Positions 52,917 to 61,098 of a DNA stretch of 64,000 bases are shown here, in pieces. The position numbers and the translations under genes were made by a program. Every line of letters starts with the position of its first letter. Positions within the stretch are counted from its first letter, which is position 1. The notes beneath the pieces were generated by a model. That model was not told where the DNA came from. It worked only from the letters and a program-made list of their open reading frames with translations, and ran no database searches. The DNA is from an uncultured Alphaproteobacteria bacterium (lineage in GTDB: Bacteria; Pseudomonadota; Alphaproteobacteria; SP197), in contig OY282363.1 in the NCBI GenBank assembly GCA_958295695.1, positions 496,001-560,000 of the forward strand. Direction: 5' to 3'.

Positions 52917-54632
52917 GTGACGGAGAAGGACGCGGCGGGAGCGTTCGACGCCCCCTTTCCCAACGACGCCTTCGCTCCGCCGCCCGGAGCGGGTCCCGCG
53001 CGGCGGCCCTTCGAGGGTGTGCTGCGCATCGCGGGCGGGACGCTCGCGGCCAGCGACGCGGCCGTTTTCGGACACTTCGCCATGGACGGGCGGCCCGAAC
53101 GGTTCCCCGCCGTCGCGCTCGCGTTCACGTCGGACGGCGACGAGCTTCTGCCTCTGGAGCGCGGCCTCGTCCGCCGGCCCGACCCGGAGAGCTACTGGGA
53201 CCTGATGGTGGGGCCGGGACGGATCTGGTCCGAGCCCGGCGACGATTCGGGCCACGCCGCGTTTCCCTTCCAGCTCTCCAACGAGAGGGAAAACGACAGC
53301 CACCACGGCCTCGCGCGCTTCCGCTACGATTCGGACGGCGCGGGCGACCTCGCGGTCCAGGTCGTGACGGAGACCGAGCCCGACCACCTGCCGGAACGGC
53401 TCGACCTGTGGGGCCGCCTGGAGACCTCGGCCGTCCCGGGCGAGCCGGAGGGCGCCGGCGCCTGCCGCGCGGAGCGGAAGGCGGAACGGGCCGGCGAGCA
53501 TCCGATCCGCCCGATCCGCGATCTCGCGGACCGGGTCGGCGTGGACCTGGTCGAGGCGCTCTACCACGGCGCGGGCTCCGACACCGAGATCGTGAGCGGC
53601 CTCGTCGTCGACGGCGCGATCTACGCCACCGGCGTCCACACGCGCCACGGCGCCTATCCCTACCCGCGCGCCATGCGCTTCGGCCTGTGGTCTGCCACCA
53701 AGGCGGCGTTCGGAACCACCGCGCTGCTGCGCCTCGCCATGCATCTGGGCCCCGGGATCGCGGAGACCCGCGTGCGCGACGCGATCGAGGTCGCGGCCGG
53801 TCACGACGGCTGGAACGACGTCACGATCCGCGACTGCCTCGACATGGCGACGGGCGTCGGCACGGCGGGCCGCGAGGCCGGGCCGGCCGACATCTACGCC
53901 GACAACCTGACCGAGCCGGCCTTCGCCGAAGCGGGCGCGGAACAGGCCGCGAGCCACCGCGCCTACCGGGACTGGTACGTCGCCCGGAGCCGCGCCGACA
54001 AGCTGGCCCGCGCCTTCGCCTGCCCCTCCTATCCCTGGGGGCCGGGCGAGGTCGCCCGCTACCGCGACCAGGACCTCTTCATGGCGGGCGTGGCCATGGA
54101 CGCGGTGTGGAAGCGCGAACGCGGCCCCGGAGCGGACCTCTTCGCCATGGTCGCCGACGAGGTCTACCGGCCGATCGGCATGACGGCGCCCGACACGAAC
54201 CGCACCCTCGAGGCGGACGGCGCCGCCGGCGTTCCGCTGACCGCCTTCGGCCTCTACCTCGGCCTCGACGACGTCGCGCGGCTCGGCCGGCTGCTGACCG
54301 ACGGGGGAGTCCATCGCGGCGAGCGGCTCCTGGAGCCGTCGCTGCTGGCCACCTGCCTCGACGGCGGCTTCGACAAGGGGCTGCCGACCGGCACGGTCAC
54401 CGCCGAGAACCGCGACGTGACCTACCGCCTCGCCTACTGGCGGCTTCCGATGACCACCCACGGCGGGCGCGACGTGCGCATCCCCACGATGCGCGGCTAC
54501 GGCGGCCAGATCGTCCAGCCCCTGTGGAACGGCGTCACCTGCTTCCGTTTCGGCCACGACCGGCCGGACAGGGAGGAGCGTTACGACGCCCTGAAGCTGA
54601 CACGGATCGCGGACGCCCTGAGGCCCCTGTGA
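52917..54632 (+). CDS. Serine hydrolase (beta-lactamase/penicillin-binding-protein-like) with N-terminal extension
   Basis: The 571-residue protein carries a class C-type SxxK motif in RFGLWSATKAAFGTTALLRL (Ser and Lys), YRDQD where YxN is expected, and an HGG motif in TTHGGRD near the end. The N-terminal 200 residues (FAMDGRPERFPAVALAF, WDLMVGPGRIWSEPGDDSGHAAFPFQL) are not recognised; they could be a separate beta-domain. No signal peptide is visible, so it is probably cytoplasmic, unlike a penicillin-binding protein. The GTG at 52917 has GGAGGG upstream. The stop overlaps the next gene (GTGA). Confidence 0.75.
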   Translation: MTEKDAAGAFDAPFPNDAFAPPPGAGPARRPFEGVLRIAGGTLAASDAAVFGHFAMDGRPERFPAVALAFTSDGDELLPLERGLVRRPDPESYWDLMVGPGRIWSEPGDDSGHAAFPFQLSNERENDSHHGLARFRYDSDGAGDLAVQVVTETEPDHLPERLDLWGRLETSAVPGEPEGAGACRAERKAERAGEHPIRPIRDLADRVGVDLVEALYHGAGSDTEIVSGLVVDGAIYATGVHTRHGAYPYPRAMRFGLWSATKAAFGTTALLRLAMHLGPGIAETRVRDAIEVAAGHDGWNDVTIRDCLDMATGVGTAGREAGPADIYADNLTEPAFAEAGAEQAASHRAYRDWYVARSRADKLARAFACPSYPWGPGEVARYRDQDLFMAGVAMDAVWKRERGPGADLFAMVADEVYRPIGMTAPDTNRTLEADGAAGVPLTAFGLYLGLDDVARLGRLLTDGGVHRGERLLEPSLLATCLDGGFDKGLPTGTVTAENRDVTYRLAYWRLPMTTHGGRDVRIPTMRGYGGQIVQPLWNGVTCFRFGHDRPDREERYDALKLTRIADALRPL

Positions 54633-55516
54633 CCGCCCACCGCTACCTGACGACGCGGGAGGTCGCCGACCTGCTGCGCATCAAGGCGCGCAAGGTCTAC
54701 GACCTCGTGGCGGACGGCGCCATTCCGGTCTGCCGGGTCACCGGCAAGCTGCTCTTTCCCCGCGACGCGATCGATGCCTGGGTCGACCGGAGCGTCGAAT
54801 ACGCCGGCGGCCTCGAAGCCCCGAGGCCGTCGCCGCCGGTGGTCGCGGGAAGCCACGACCCCCTGCTCGACTGGGCCCTGCGCGAATCCCGTTCCGGCCT
54901 GGCGACCGTCTACGAGGGCAGCCTCGCGGGCCTCGGGAAGCTCGCCGACGGCCAAGCCCAGGCCGCGGGCCTCCATATCTTCGAGCCGGAGAACGGCGGC
55001 TGGAACCGGGTCCACGTCGCGCGCGCGCCGGGGCTCGCGTCGGTCGTCCTCGTCGGATGGGCGCGCCGCCGGCAGGGCCTCGTGGTCGCCGCCGGCAATC
55101 CGTCCGGAATCCGGGGCGTCGGCGACCTCTCCGGCCGCGCCGTGATCCCCCGCCAGGCCGGAGCCGGGAGCCAGGTCCTGCTCGAACACCTCATGGAGAA
55201 AGGCGGCGTCGCGGGCAAGGCCGCGCAGCTGCCGGCCCCGGCGAACAGCGAGACCGACATCGCCCACGCCGTCGCGAGCGGCAAGGCCGACGCCGGACTC
55301 GCCATCGAGGCGGTGGCCCGCCAGTTCGGTCTCGGCTTCGTCCCGCTCGCCCAGGAGCGCTTCGACCTCGCGATCCGGCGCCACGCCTATTTCGAGGAGC
55401 CGATCCAGAAGCTCCTCGCCTTCGCCCGCACCGAGCGTTTCGCGGAACGGGCGGCGGAGCTGGGCGGCTACGACATCGCGGACCTCGGCGTCGTCCGGTT
55501 CAACGGCCGCGGCTGA
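54629..55516 (+). CDS. HTH regulator with periplasmic-binding-protein-like domain, probably tungstate/molybdate-responsive
   Basis: The 295-residue protein has an excisionase/MerR-like HTH, residues about 6-52 (YLTTREVADLLRIKARKVYDLVADGAIPVCRVTGKLLF). The rest is a PBP-like ligand-binding domain (HDPLLDWALRESRSGLATVYEGSLAGL, then IPRQAGAGSQVLLEHLM, and ANSETDIAHAVASGKADAGLAIEAVA). This architecture is used by regulators of oxyanion uptake. The tungstate transporter genes end 1.3 kb away, with a phage remnant in between, so a regulatory link to tupBCA is inferred. The GTG start overlaps the serine-hydrolase stop. Confidence 0.75.
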   Translation: MTAHRYLTTREVADLLRIKARKVYDLVADGAIPVCRVTGKLLFPRDAIDAWVDRSVEYAGGLEAPRPSPPVVAGSHDPLLDWALRESRSGLATVYEGSLAGLGKLADGQAQAAGLHIFEPENGGWNRVHVARAPGLASVVLVGWARRRQGLVVAAGNPSGIRGVGDLSGRAVIPRQAGAGSQVLLEHLMEKGGVAGKAAQLPAPANSETDIAHAVASGKADAGLAIEAVARQFGLGFVPLAQERFDLAIRRHAYFEEPIQKLLAFARTERFAERAAELGGYDIADLGVVRFNGRG

Positions 55517-55613
55517 GTAGAATCGCGTGAAAAAAGTCCGAAATTGCGTGCGAGTGACTTTGCGCAAACCGCGAACGGGCGTCGCCGCGGGTCGGATCGG
55601 CGTCCGGCGATGA
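55517..55613. other. Short AT-richer stretch at the left edge of the phage remnant
   Basis: Between the regulator stop and the gpF-like remnant, bases 55517-55575 contain an A-run and several GCGTGCGAG and TTTGCGCAAA-like words and no gene. It could hold a decayed phage end, but I found no matching end on the right side, so this is only a position. Confidence 0.3.
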
Positions 55614-56210
55614 GGTCGGCTTGGAGGCGCGTGGTGTAGCCGCTTCGGGGGCTGGCGCGGCGCGGACGGGCGCGAGCGCGCCCTGACCCCCGACGCCGGA
55701 TGGTCCTACAACCCCGGCCGCCGCGACCTGGGGCACGCCGCCGCCGACCGCACGATCGCGAAGATCGACGCCGCTCCGCCCGACCTCGCCGCCGCCGTCG
55801 GGCGCCCCTGGAACAACCCGATCTTCCGCCGCCACCTCCAGGGCCGGGGCGACGCCGGAGACTGGCCCGTCGCCGTCATGCCCGACCGCGTCCGAGAGGC
55901 CATCGGCGGCGCGGCCCGGACCGTCCGCCTCTCGGCCTGGACCGCCGCCAAGCAGGCGCGGCGCCATCCCGACCTCGCGCCAGACGACTACGCCCGCGCC
56001 GGCCGCATCCTCGATACGGGGGAGACGTTCATGGAGGGGACCGACCGCGCAATGGGTTTCCTCGAGGAGGACGGCCGCCCGTGGCGCGCCGTCGTCAAGG
56101 CCACCGAGGACCGGTCGGAGACCTACCTCGTCAGTCTGCACAAGGCGCAGCCTTACGACTTGCGCGCGGCGCGGCGGCGCTTGAAGAGGATCGACCGGGA
56201 GGGAGGGTAA
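55614..56210 (+). pseudogene. Truncated Mu gpF-like head morphogenesis protein with PBECR-type nuclease domain
   Basis: The frame is open from 55614 after a stop at 55611 with no plausible start, so the N-terminal half is missing. The visible 198 residues have DAGWSYNPG (typical tail of the head-morphogenesis domain). They then show RTVRLSAWTAAKQARRHPDLAPDDYARAGRIL and WRAVVKATEDRSETYLVSLHKAQ, the pattern of the PBECR nuclease-like domain often fused to gpF. Mu-type order puts gpG next, as seen here. There is no trace of other head, tail or transposase genes. Confidence 0.65.
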
Positions 56211-56339
56211 CGGCACCGGGCGGGCCACAACCCCCGCGCTCGCCCGAAGGCATGAGAGTAGTGCAAATGCTTCCGACGCCGAGGTCAACATGACCGCCGG
56301 CCATCTTGTTGTCAACGACAGCTTCGGAGGGACGGCCGC

Positions 56340-56800
56340 ATGATCGGGATCGACGTCGAGATCGACGACCGCGAGGTCCGCGCCGCCCTCGATCGCCTGC
56401 GCCGCCGCGCCGCCGACCTCTCCCCCGTCATGCGTGAGATCGCCGGCCACCTCGAGGACTCCGCCGCCGAGTCCTTCGAGCGACAGGCCGCGCCCCCCGA
56501 CGGCCAGGCGTGGAACCCGCTCGCCGAAGCGACCGTCCGCGAACGCCGCCGCAAGGGCTACGGGCCGGAGGGGCCCATCCTCGAACGCACCGGCGACCTC
56601 GCCTCCCGCATCCTCTCCGACTTCGACGACGATTCCGCCGTCGCCGGGACCAACCTCGTCTACGCCGCCACCCACCAGTTCGGCTCCGGCGACGACGGCC
56701 GCAACATCCCCTCCCGGCCCTTCCTCGGCCTCTGGCCCGAACGCCGCGACGCCATCCTCGACCGCCTCGGCCGCCGATCCCGCCCCGCGTTGCCCCGGGT
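56340..56800 (+). pseudogene. Mu gpG-like virion morphogenesis protein, 3' end lost
   Basis: The frame starts at ATG 56340 with GGAGGG upstream. It encodes IDVEIDDREVRAALDRLRRRAADLSPVMREIAGHLEDSA, GQAWNPLAEATVRERRRKG, ILERTGDL and NLVYAATHQFGS, IPSRPFLGL, the phage virion morphogenesis (PF05069-like) pattern. The gene's own stop is gone: after about 56800 the frame runs antisense into tupA and ends at 57032. About 150 residues are phage-like, near the normal length, so only the last residues were removed. With the gpF remnant it forms a Mu-like prophage fragment of roughly 1.2 kb. Confidence 0.7.
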
Positions 56801-56842
56801 ATCCGCGCAACCGTTGTTCGCAAGAATCGACCCTGGGCGTCC

Positions 56843-57655
56843 TCACTTCGCGTTCGGGAAAAAGAGCTGCCGGCCGGCGATCCGGTGGCCGGCGATGGCG
56901 GCCTGGCCGGCGTCCGACAGGAGCCAGTCGATGAAGGCCTGGCCCTCGGCGGCCTTCACGTGGCCGAACCTCTCCGGATCGACCAGGATCACGCCGTACT
57001 GGTTGAAGAGGTCGTCGTCGCCCTCGACATGAAGCGCCAGATCGCCCCTGTTCCCGAAGACGATCCAGGTCGCCCGGTCGGAGAGGACGTAGGCGTCCAG
57101 GCCCGCGGCCGTGTTCAGCGTCGCGCCCATGCCCGATCCTGTTTCCAGATACCAGGCGCCGCTCGACGCGACGGGGTCGACTCCGGCCATGCGCCACAGG
57201 TCGCGCTCCTTCCTGTGGGTGCCCGAGTCGTCGCCGCGCGAGGCGAACCGGGCCCCGGCCCGGGCGATCGCGGCGAGCGCCGCGGGAGCGTCGGCCATGC
57301 CCGCGACCCCCGCCGGATCGGCGGACGGCCCGAGGATGACGAAGTCGTTGTACATGAGATCGAACCGCTCGACGCCGTAGCCTTCGGCCACGAAGGCCTC
57401 CTCCGCGTCCCTGGCGTGGACCAGCAGCACGTCGCCATCGCCGTTCGCCGCGTTCCGGATCGCCTGTCCGGTGCCGACGGCCACCACCCTGACCTCGATT
57501 CCGCTCGCCTCGGCGAACATCGGCAGGATGCGGTCGAACAGGCCGGAATTCCGGGTCGAGGTGGTCGACTGCAAGACGATGAAGGAGTCGTCGCCGGCCG
57601 CCGCGCCGGCGGTCAGCGCAAGGGCGGCGGCGAGAGAGGGCAACAGGCGGGACAC
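56843..57655 (-). CDS. tupA: Tungstate ABC transporter substrate-binding protein
   Basis: The 270-residue protein has a signal peptide from GTG 57655 (VSRLLPSLAAALALTAGAAAG). It has the TupA/oxyanion-binding pattern: FIVLQSTTSTRNSGLFDRILPMF, VGTGQAIRNAANGDGDVLLVHA, YNDFVILGPSADPAG, and FASRGDDSGTHRKERDLW. The TTSTRNSG loop is diagnostic of tungstate-binding proteins. It binds tungstate in the periplasm and delivers it to TupB. It is the last gene of the tupB-tupC-tupA operon. Phage remnant sequence abuts its 3' end. Confidence 0.9.
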   Translation of the reverse strand: MSRLLPSLAAALALTAGAAAGDDSFIVLQSTTSTRNSGLFDRILPMFAEASGIEVRVVAVGTGQAIRNAANGDGDVLLVHARDAEEAFVAEGYGVERFDLMYNDFVILGPSADPAGVAGMADAPAALAAIARAGARFASRGDDSGTHRKERDLWRMAGVDPVASSGAWYLETGSGMGATLNTAAGLDAYVLSDRATWIVFGNRGDLALHVEGDDDLFNQYGVILVDPERFGHVKAAEGQAFIDWLLSDAGQAAIAGHRIAGRQLFFPNAK

Positions 57656-57683
57656 GGCCTCGGGACTCTTTGCCGCGGCCGGC

Positions 57684-58442
57684 TCAGGCGACGAGCCGGC
57701 CTTCGACGAAGGCGCGCGCCGGGCCCGCGGGAGGGCCGCGGAAGAAGGCGTCCGCGGCGAGATCGGCTTCGAGCCCGCCGCCATGGAGACAGACCACGCG
57801 GTCGGCCAGCCGGCGGGCCTGGGTCAGATCGTGGGTCACGAGGAGCACGGCGGCGCCCCCGTCCCGCGCCTTCAGCACCAGGGTCTCGATGGCGAGCGCG
57901 GAGGCCGGGTCGAGGTGGGCGGTGGCTTCGTCGAGCAGGAGCGCCTCGGGTCCGGTCGCCATGGCGCGGACGAGCGCGAGACGCTGCTGCTCGCCGCCCG
58001 AAAGCACGCGGGCCGGCGTCGACGCGAGAGGATCGAGGCCGCCCGAGGCGAGCGCGGCCATGGCCCGGTCGCGCCGTTCGGACCGGGGGACTCCGGCGGC
58101 CTTCAGCGCGAAGCGCACGTTGTCGAGCGCCGAGCGCCGGAGCATCACGGGGCGGTGGAACACCACGCCGACGAGATGGGCGCGGGCGCGGTCGGGCGAC
58201 CGCCCGGCCCACGTCACGGCGCCGCCGTCGGGCGCGATCAGTCCCGCCATCATGCGCAGCAGCAGGCTCTTGCCCGCCCCGTTCGGCCCCAGCAGCGCCG
58301 TCACGCCCGGCGTTCCGACGGCCAGCGACACGCGATCGACCAGCATGCGTCCGTCACGCCCGAGGGAAAGGTCGCGTCCGGCGATCGGCAGCGCCCCTGT
58401 CCGCGTCCGGCCGGCGTCCGCCGCGAGCGGATCGTCAGGCAT
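57684..58442 (-). CDS. tupC: Tungstate ABC transporter ATP-binding protein
   Basis: The 252-residue protein has Walker A LLGPNGAGKSLLL, signature LSGGEQQRLAL, Walker B LLLDEATAHLD and switch His in LLVTHDLTQA. Q-loop region is GVVFHRPVML, where the usual Gln is replaced by His; this occurs in some oxyanion-transporter ATPases. The ATG at 58442 overlaps the tupB stop, and tupA begins 28 bp after its stop. Confidence 0.92.
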   Translation of the reverse strand: MPDDPLAADAGRTRTGALPIAGRDLSLGRDGRMLVDRVSLAVGTPGVTALLGPNGAGKSLLLRMMAGLIAPDGGAVTWAGRSPDRARAHLVGVVFHRPVMLRRSALDNVRFALKAAGVPRSERRDRAMAALASGGLDPLASTPARVLSGGEQQRLALVRAMATGPEALLLDEATAHLDPASALAIETLVLKARDGGAAVLLVTHDLTQARRLADRVVCLHGGGLEADLAADAFFRGPPAGPARAFVEGRLVA

Positions 58443-59142
58443 GGGCGGACTCCGCGACCGAATGGCGCAGCAGTCCCGCCAGCGCGTTGATCGCCAGGAC
58501 GATCGCCAGAAGGACGATCCCGAGGCCCAGGGCGAGATTGAGGGCGCCCTTCGACGTCTCCAGCGCGATCGCCGTGGTCATGACGCGGGTGACGTGATTG
58601 ATGTTGCCGCCCACGATGATGACCGCGCCGACCTCGGCGATCGCGCGTCCGAAACCCGCCAGCAGCACCGTCACGAGCGAGAGCCGCGCCTCCCAGAGCA
58701 GCGTGGCGACGGCGCCCGTCCGTCCGATCCCCAGCGCGCGGAGCTGCTCGTCGTAGTCGCCGTGAAGGTCCTCGATCGTCTGCCGCGCCAGCGCCGCCAC
58801 GATCGGCGTCACCAGCACGGCCTGGGCGATCACCATGGCTTCGGGCGTGTAGAGCAGGCCGAAATCGCCCAGGGGCCCGGCGCGCGACAGCAGCAGATAG
58901 ACGGCGAGACCCGCCACCACCGGCGGCAGGCCCATGAACGCGTTCATGGCCGCGATCGACGCCATCCGCCCCGGGAAGCGGGCGACCGCCACGGCCGCGC
59001 CGAGCGGGAGTCCGACCAGCGCGGCGAGCGCGACGGCCGACAGACTCACGCGCAGCGACAGCAGGACGATCTCCACGAGATCGCCGTCGAACGCGCCGAT
59101 CAGCCGAAAGGCCTCGCCGAAGGCGCCGCCGAGATCCTGCAT
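58435..59142 (-). CDS. tupB: Tungstate ABC transporter permease
   Basis: The 235-residue protein has about five to six membrane helices and a binding-protein-dependent transport motif. The coupling-helix region (EQLRALGIGRTGAVATLLWEARLSLVTVLLAGFGRAIAEVGAV) has the EAA-like motif for contact with TupC. The ATG at 59142 has GGAGGACGCC upstream. The upstream AT-rich region (59150-59260) carries repeated AAAACACATAA boxes and is the probable promoter region. Confidence 0.9.
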   Translation of the reverse strand: MQDLGGAFGEAFRLIGAFDGDLVEIVLLSLRVSLSAVALAALVGLPLGAAVAVARFPGRMASIAAMNAFMGLPPVVAGLAVYLLLSRAGPLGDFGLLYTPEAMVIAQAVLVTPIVAALARQTIEDLHGDYDEQLRALGIGRTGAVATLLWEARLSLVTVLLAGFGRAIAEVGAVIIVGGNINHVTRVMTTAIALETSKGALNLALGLGIVLLAIVLAINALAGLLRHSVAESAHA

Positions 59143-59149
59143 GGCGTCC

Positions 59150-59260
59150 TCCCGGAGGCCATCCCTATATCGTATGTGCGTTGATTCCAGAGAACTTCGA
59201 GATTGAGAGAAAAACACATAAAGAAACAGGAAAACACATAAGAAATATCATCGCCGACAG
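59150..59260 (-). promoter_or_regulatory. AT-rich control region of tupBCA with two direct repeats
   Basis: This is one of the few AT-rich intergenic regions of the window. AAAACACATAA occurs at 59211-59221 and again at 59231-59241, written on the plus strand. The boxes are spaced exactly 20 bp, two helical turns, so a dimeric regulator could bind one face. Both are followed by AGAA-like bases. The regulator at 54629 is the natural candidate, but binding is not shown. I see no consensus -35/-10 pair with certainty. Confidence 0.55.
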
Positions 59261-59366
59261 CACGCCCCATGGCCTTTCCAACGCCACGCGGGACGGTCCC
59301 CGCGCGACCCGGCGGGCGGCGCGGTCTCCGGCCCGCCGCCTCGAACCGGAGGCCGTTCGGCGGGAT

Positions 59367-59440
59367 TGGCTGGGGCGCCAGGATTCGAACCTGGGATCAC
59401 GGGACCAAAACCCGTTGCCTTGCCGCTTGGCCACGCCCCA
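59367..59440 (-). tRNA. tRNA-Gln(UUG)
   Basis: Read on the minus strand, the acceptor starts TGGGGCG and ends CGCCCCA-GCCA, with CCA encoded at 59367-59369. The anticodon stem-loop CGGG-TTTTGGT-CCCG gives UUG. D-arm GCCAAGCGGC and T-arm GGTTCGAATCC are intact. Confidence 0.95.
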
Positions 59441-59497
59441 ACCGCGCGCCGTACCTACCCGGAAAGCCGGAACGGGCGCAAGGACGCGCCCCGGCCG

Positions 59498-60823
59498 TCA
59501 CGCCCGCGCGATCTTCTCCCGGCCCCGTACGACGCCGCGCGTGGCGTTGCGCGTGTCGACCACCAGCGGCAGGGCCTCGACCAGGGCCGCGTAGTCGATC
59601 CCGTCGTGGTCGGTGACGATGAGCGCCGCGTCCCGTCCGCCGGAGAGGACGTCGTCCCAGGCGAGGCTCTCGCGGCCCGAGAGCGCGGCGTGCTCGCGGC
59701 CGGTGTCGATCGCGGCGATGTGCGGATCGTGGTAGCCGACCTCGGCGCCGCGCGCTTCCAGGAGCGCCATGAGCCTGAGGCCGGGGCTTTCCCGGATGTC
59801 GTCGACGTTCTTCTTGTAGGCCATGCCGATGAGCGCGATCCGCGCGCCGTTGAGCCCCTTGGCGAAGCGGCGGTCCAGCTCCTCGGCGAGACGCGCCACG
59901 ACATGGGCCGGCATGGCCGTGTTGATCTCGCCCGCGAGCTCGATGAAGCGGGTGGCGACCTCGAACTCGCGCGCTTTCCAGGTGAGATAGAACGGGTCGA
60001 TCGGGATGCAGTGCCCGCCCAGGCCCGGACCCGGATAGAACGGCATGTAGCCGAAGGGCTTGGTCGCGGCGGCCTCGATCACCTCCCAGATGTCGATCTC
60101 CATGGCCTCGTAGACGAGCTTGAGCTCGTTCGCGAGCGCGATGTTGACCGCGCGGAAGATGTTCTCCGTCAGCTTGACCGCCTCGGCCGTCCTCGTGTCG
60201 GTCACGGGCACCGCGCCCGCGTCGACGATCGCGCCGTAGAAGGCGCGGGCCGCGTCGCGCGCCCCGTCCCCGTCGCCGCCCACGACCTTCGGGATCTCTC
60301 CCGCGCCGTGACCCGCGTTGCCGGGATCCTCGCGCTCGGGCGAATAGGCGAGCAGGAAGTCGCGGCCCGAGGCCAGCCCGCTCTCCTCCAGGATCGGCTT
60401 CACCAGCCCGTCGGTCGTGCCGGGGTAGGTCGTCGACTCCAGGACGACGAGTTGTCCGGGCCTCAGCGTCGACGCGACGGTCCGCGCCGTCGCCTCGACG
60501 AAGCGCATGTCCGGCTCGCGATGGGCGGTGAGCGGCGTCGGCACGCAGATCAGGACGATGTCGGCCTCGGCGAGACGGGAGGGCTCCGCCGTCCCCGAGA
60601 ACCGCTCCGAGGCGGCCAGGGCGCCGATCCGGCCGGAGGCGATGTGCCCGATGTAGCTCTCTCCGGCCTCCAGACGCGCGATCTTGCCGGGGTCCGTGTC
60701 GAAGCCCAGGACCCGGAAACCCGCGTCGTGGGCGGCCAGGACGAGCGGCAGGCCGACATAGCCCAAGCCGATCACCGCGACGCGGGCGTCCCGCGCGGCC
60801 GTTCTCTCAACGAGGCTCTCCAT
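59498..60823 (-). CDS. Nucleotide-sugar (UDP-glucose/GDP-mannose family) dehydrogenase
   Basis: The 441-residue protein has VAVIGLGYVGLPLV (NAD loop), VPTPL, LESTTYPGTT, SPEREDPGN, KLTENIFRAVNIALANELKLV (Lys/Asn site) and PGPGLGGHCIPIDPFYL with the catalytic cysteine. It is similar to WbpO/TviB-type UDP-HexNAc 6-dehydrogenases (YSPERE.PGN motif). It makes a nucleotide uronic acid for surface polysaccharide. No glycosyltransferase genes are nearby. The ATG at 60823 opens the conserved N-terminus; the frame extends upstream but with unlikely composition. Confidence 0.9.
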   Translation of the reverse strand: MESLVERTAARDARVAVIGLGYVGLPLVLAAHDAGFRVLGFDTDPGKIARLEAGESYIGHIASGRIGALAASERFSGTAEPSRLAEADIVLICVPTPLTAHREPDMRFVEATARTVASTLRPGQLVVLESTTYPGTTDGLVKPILEESGLASGRDFLLAYSPEREDPGNAGHGAGEIPKVVGGDGDGARDAARAFYGAIVDAGAVPVTDTRTAEAVKLTENIFRAVNIALANELKLVYEAMEIDIWEVIEAAATKPFGYMPFYPGPGLGGHCIPIDPFYLTWKAREFEVATRFIELAGEINTAMPAHVVARLAEELDRRFAKGLNGARIALIGMAYKKNVDDIRESPGLRLMALLEARGAEVGYHDPHIAAIDTGREHAALSGRESLAWDDVLSGGRDAALIVTDHDGIDYAALVEALPLVVDTRNATRGVVRGREKIARA

Positions 60824-61098
60824 GGCGGCCCGTTTATCGGCAAGCGCGGCGCAAGGGAAGCGCACGCCCCCGTTCGGGATGCACAAAACGGCCGGCGCGT
60901 CGTACGAGTCGCTCACGTTTGTCGTGGCGGCGTCCTCTCTTTTTCCCGGCGGTGTGAGGGGGGCCTCGCTCTCGCCAGCCATCGCCCGCGTCCCGCATGG
61001 GTCCGAACCGGGACATCGCGGTCCCGCGCCGCGATATTGTTGTAGACAAAGCATGAACGCTCGGTCATCCTGCCATCTGCTGAACGGGGAGCTCATGG
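60824..61098. other. Intergenic region between divergent genes
   Basis: These 275 bases separate the divergent nucleotide-sugar dehydrogenase and methyltransferase-HNH genes and must hold both promoters. The stretch 61031-61060 is AT-richer (GATATTGTTGTAGACAAAGC) and is the most promoter-like part, but I cannot assign -35 and -10 boxes. Confidence 0.4.

Noticed and set aside
59269-59616. Small plus-strand frames over tRNA-Gln
   Set aside because: The peptide sequence WGARIRTWDHG-like is the known spurious translation of the tRNA antisense strand.
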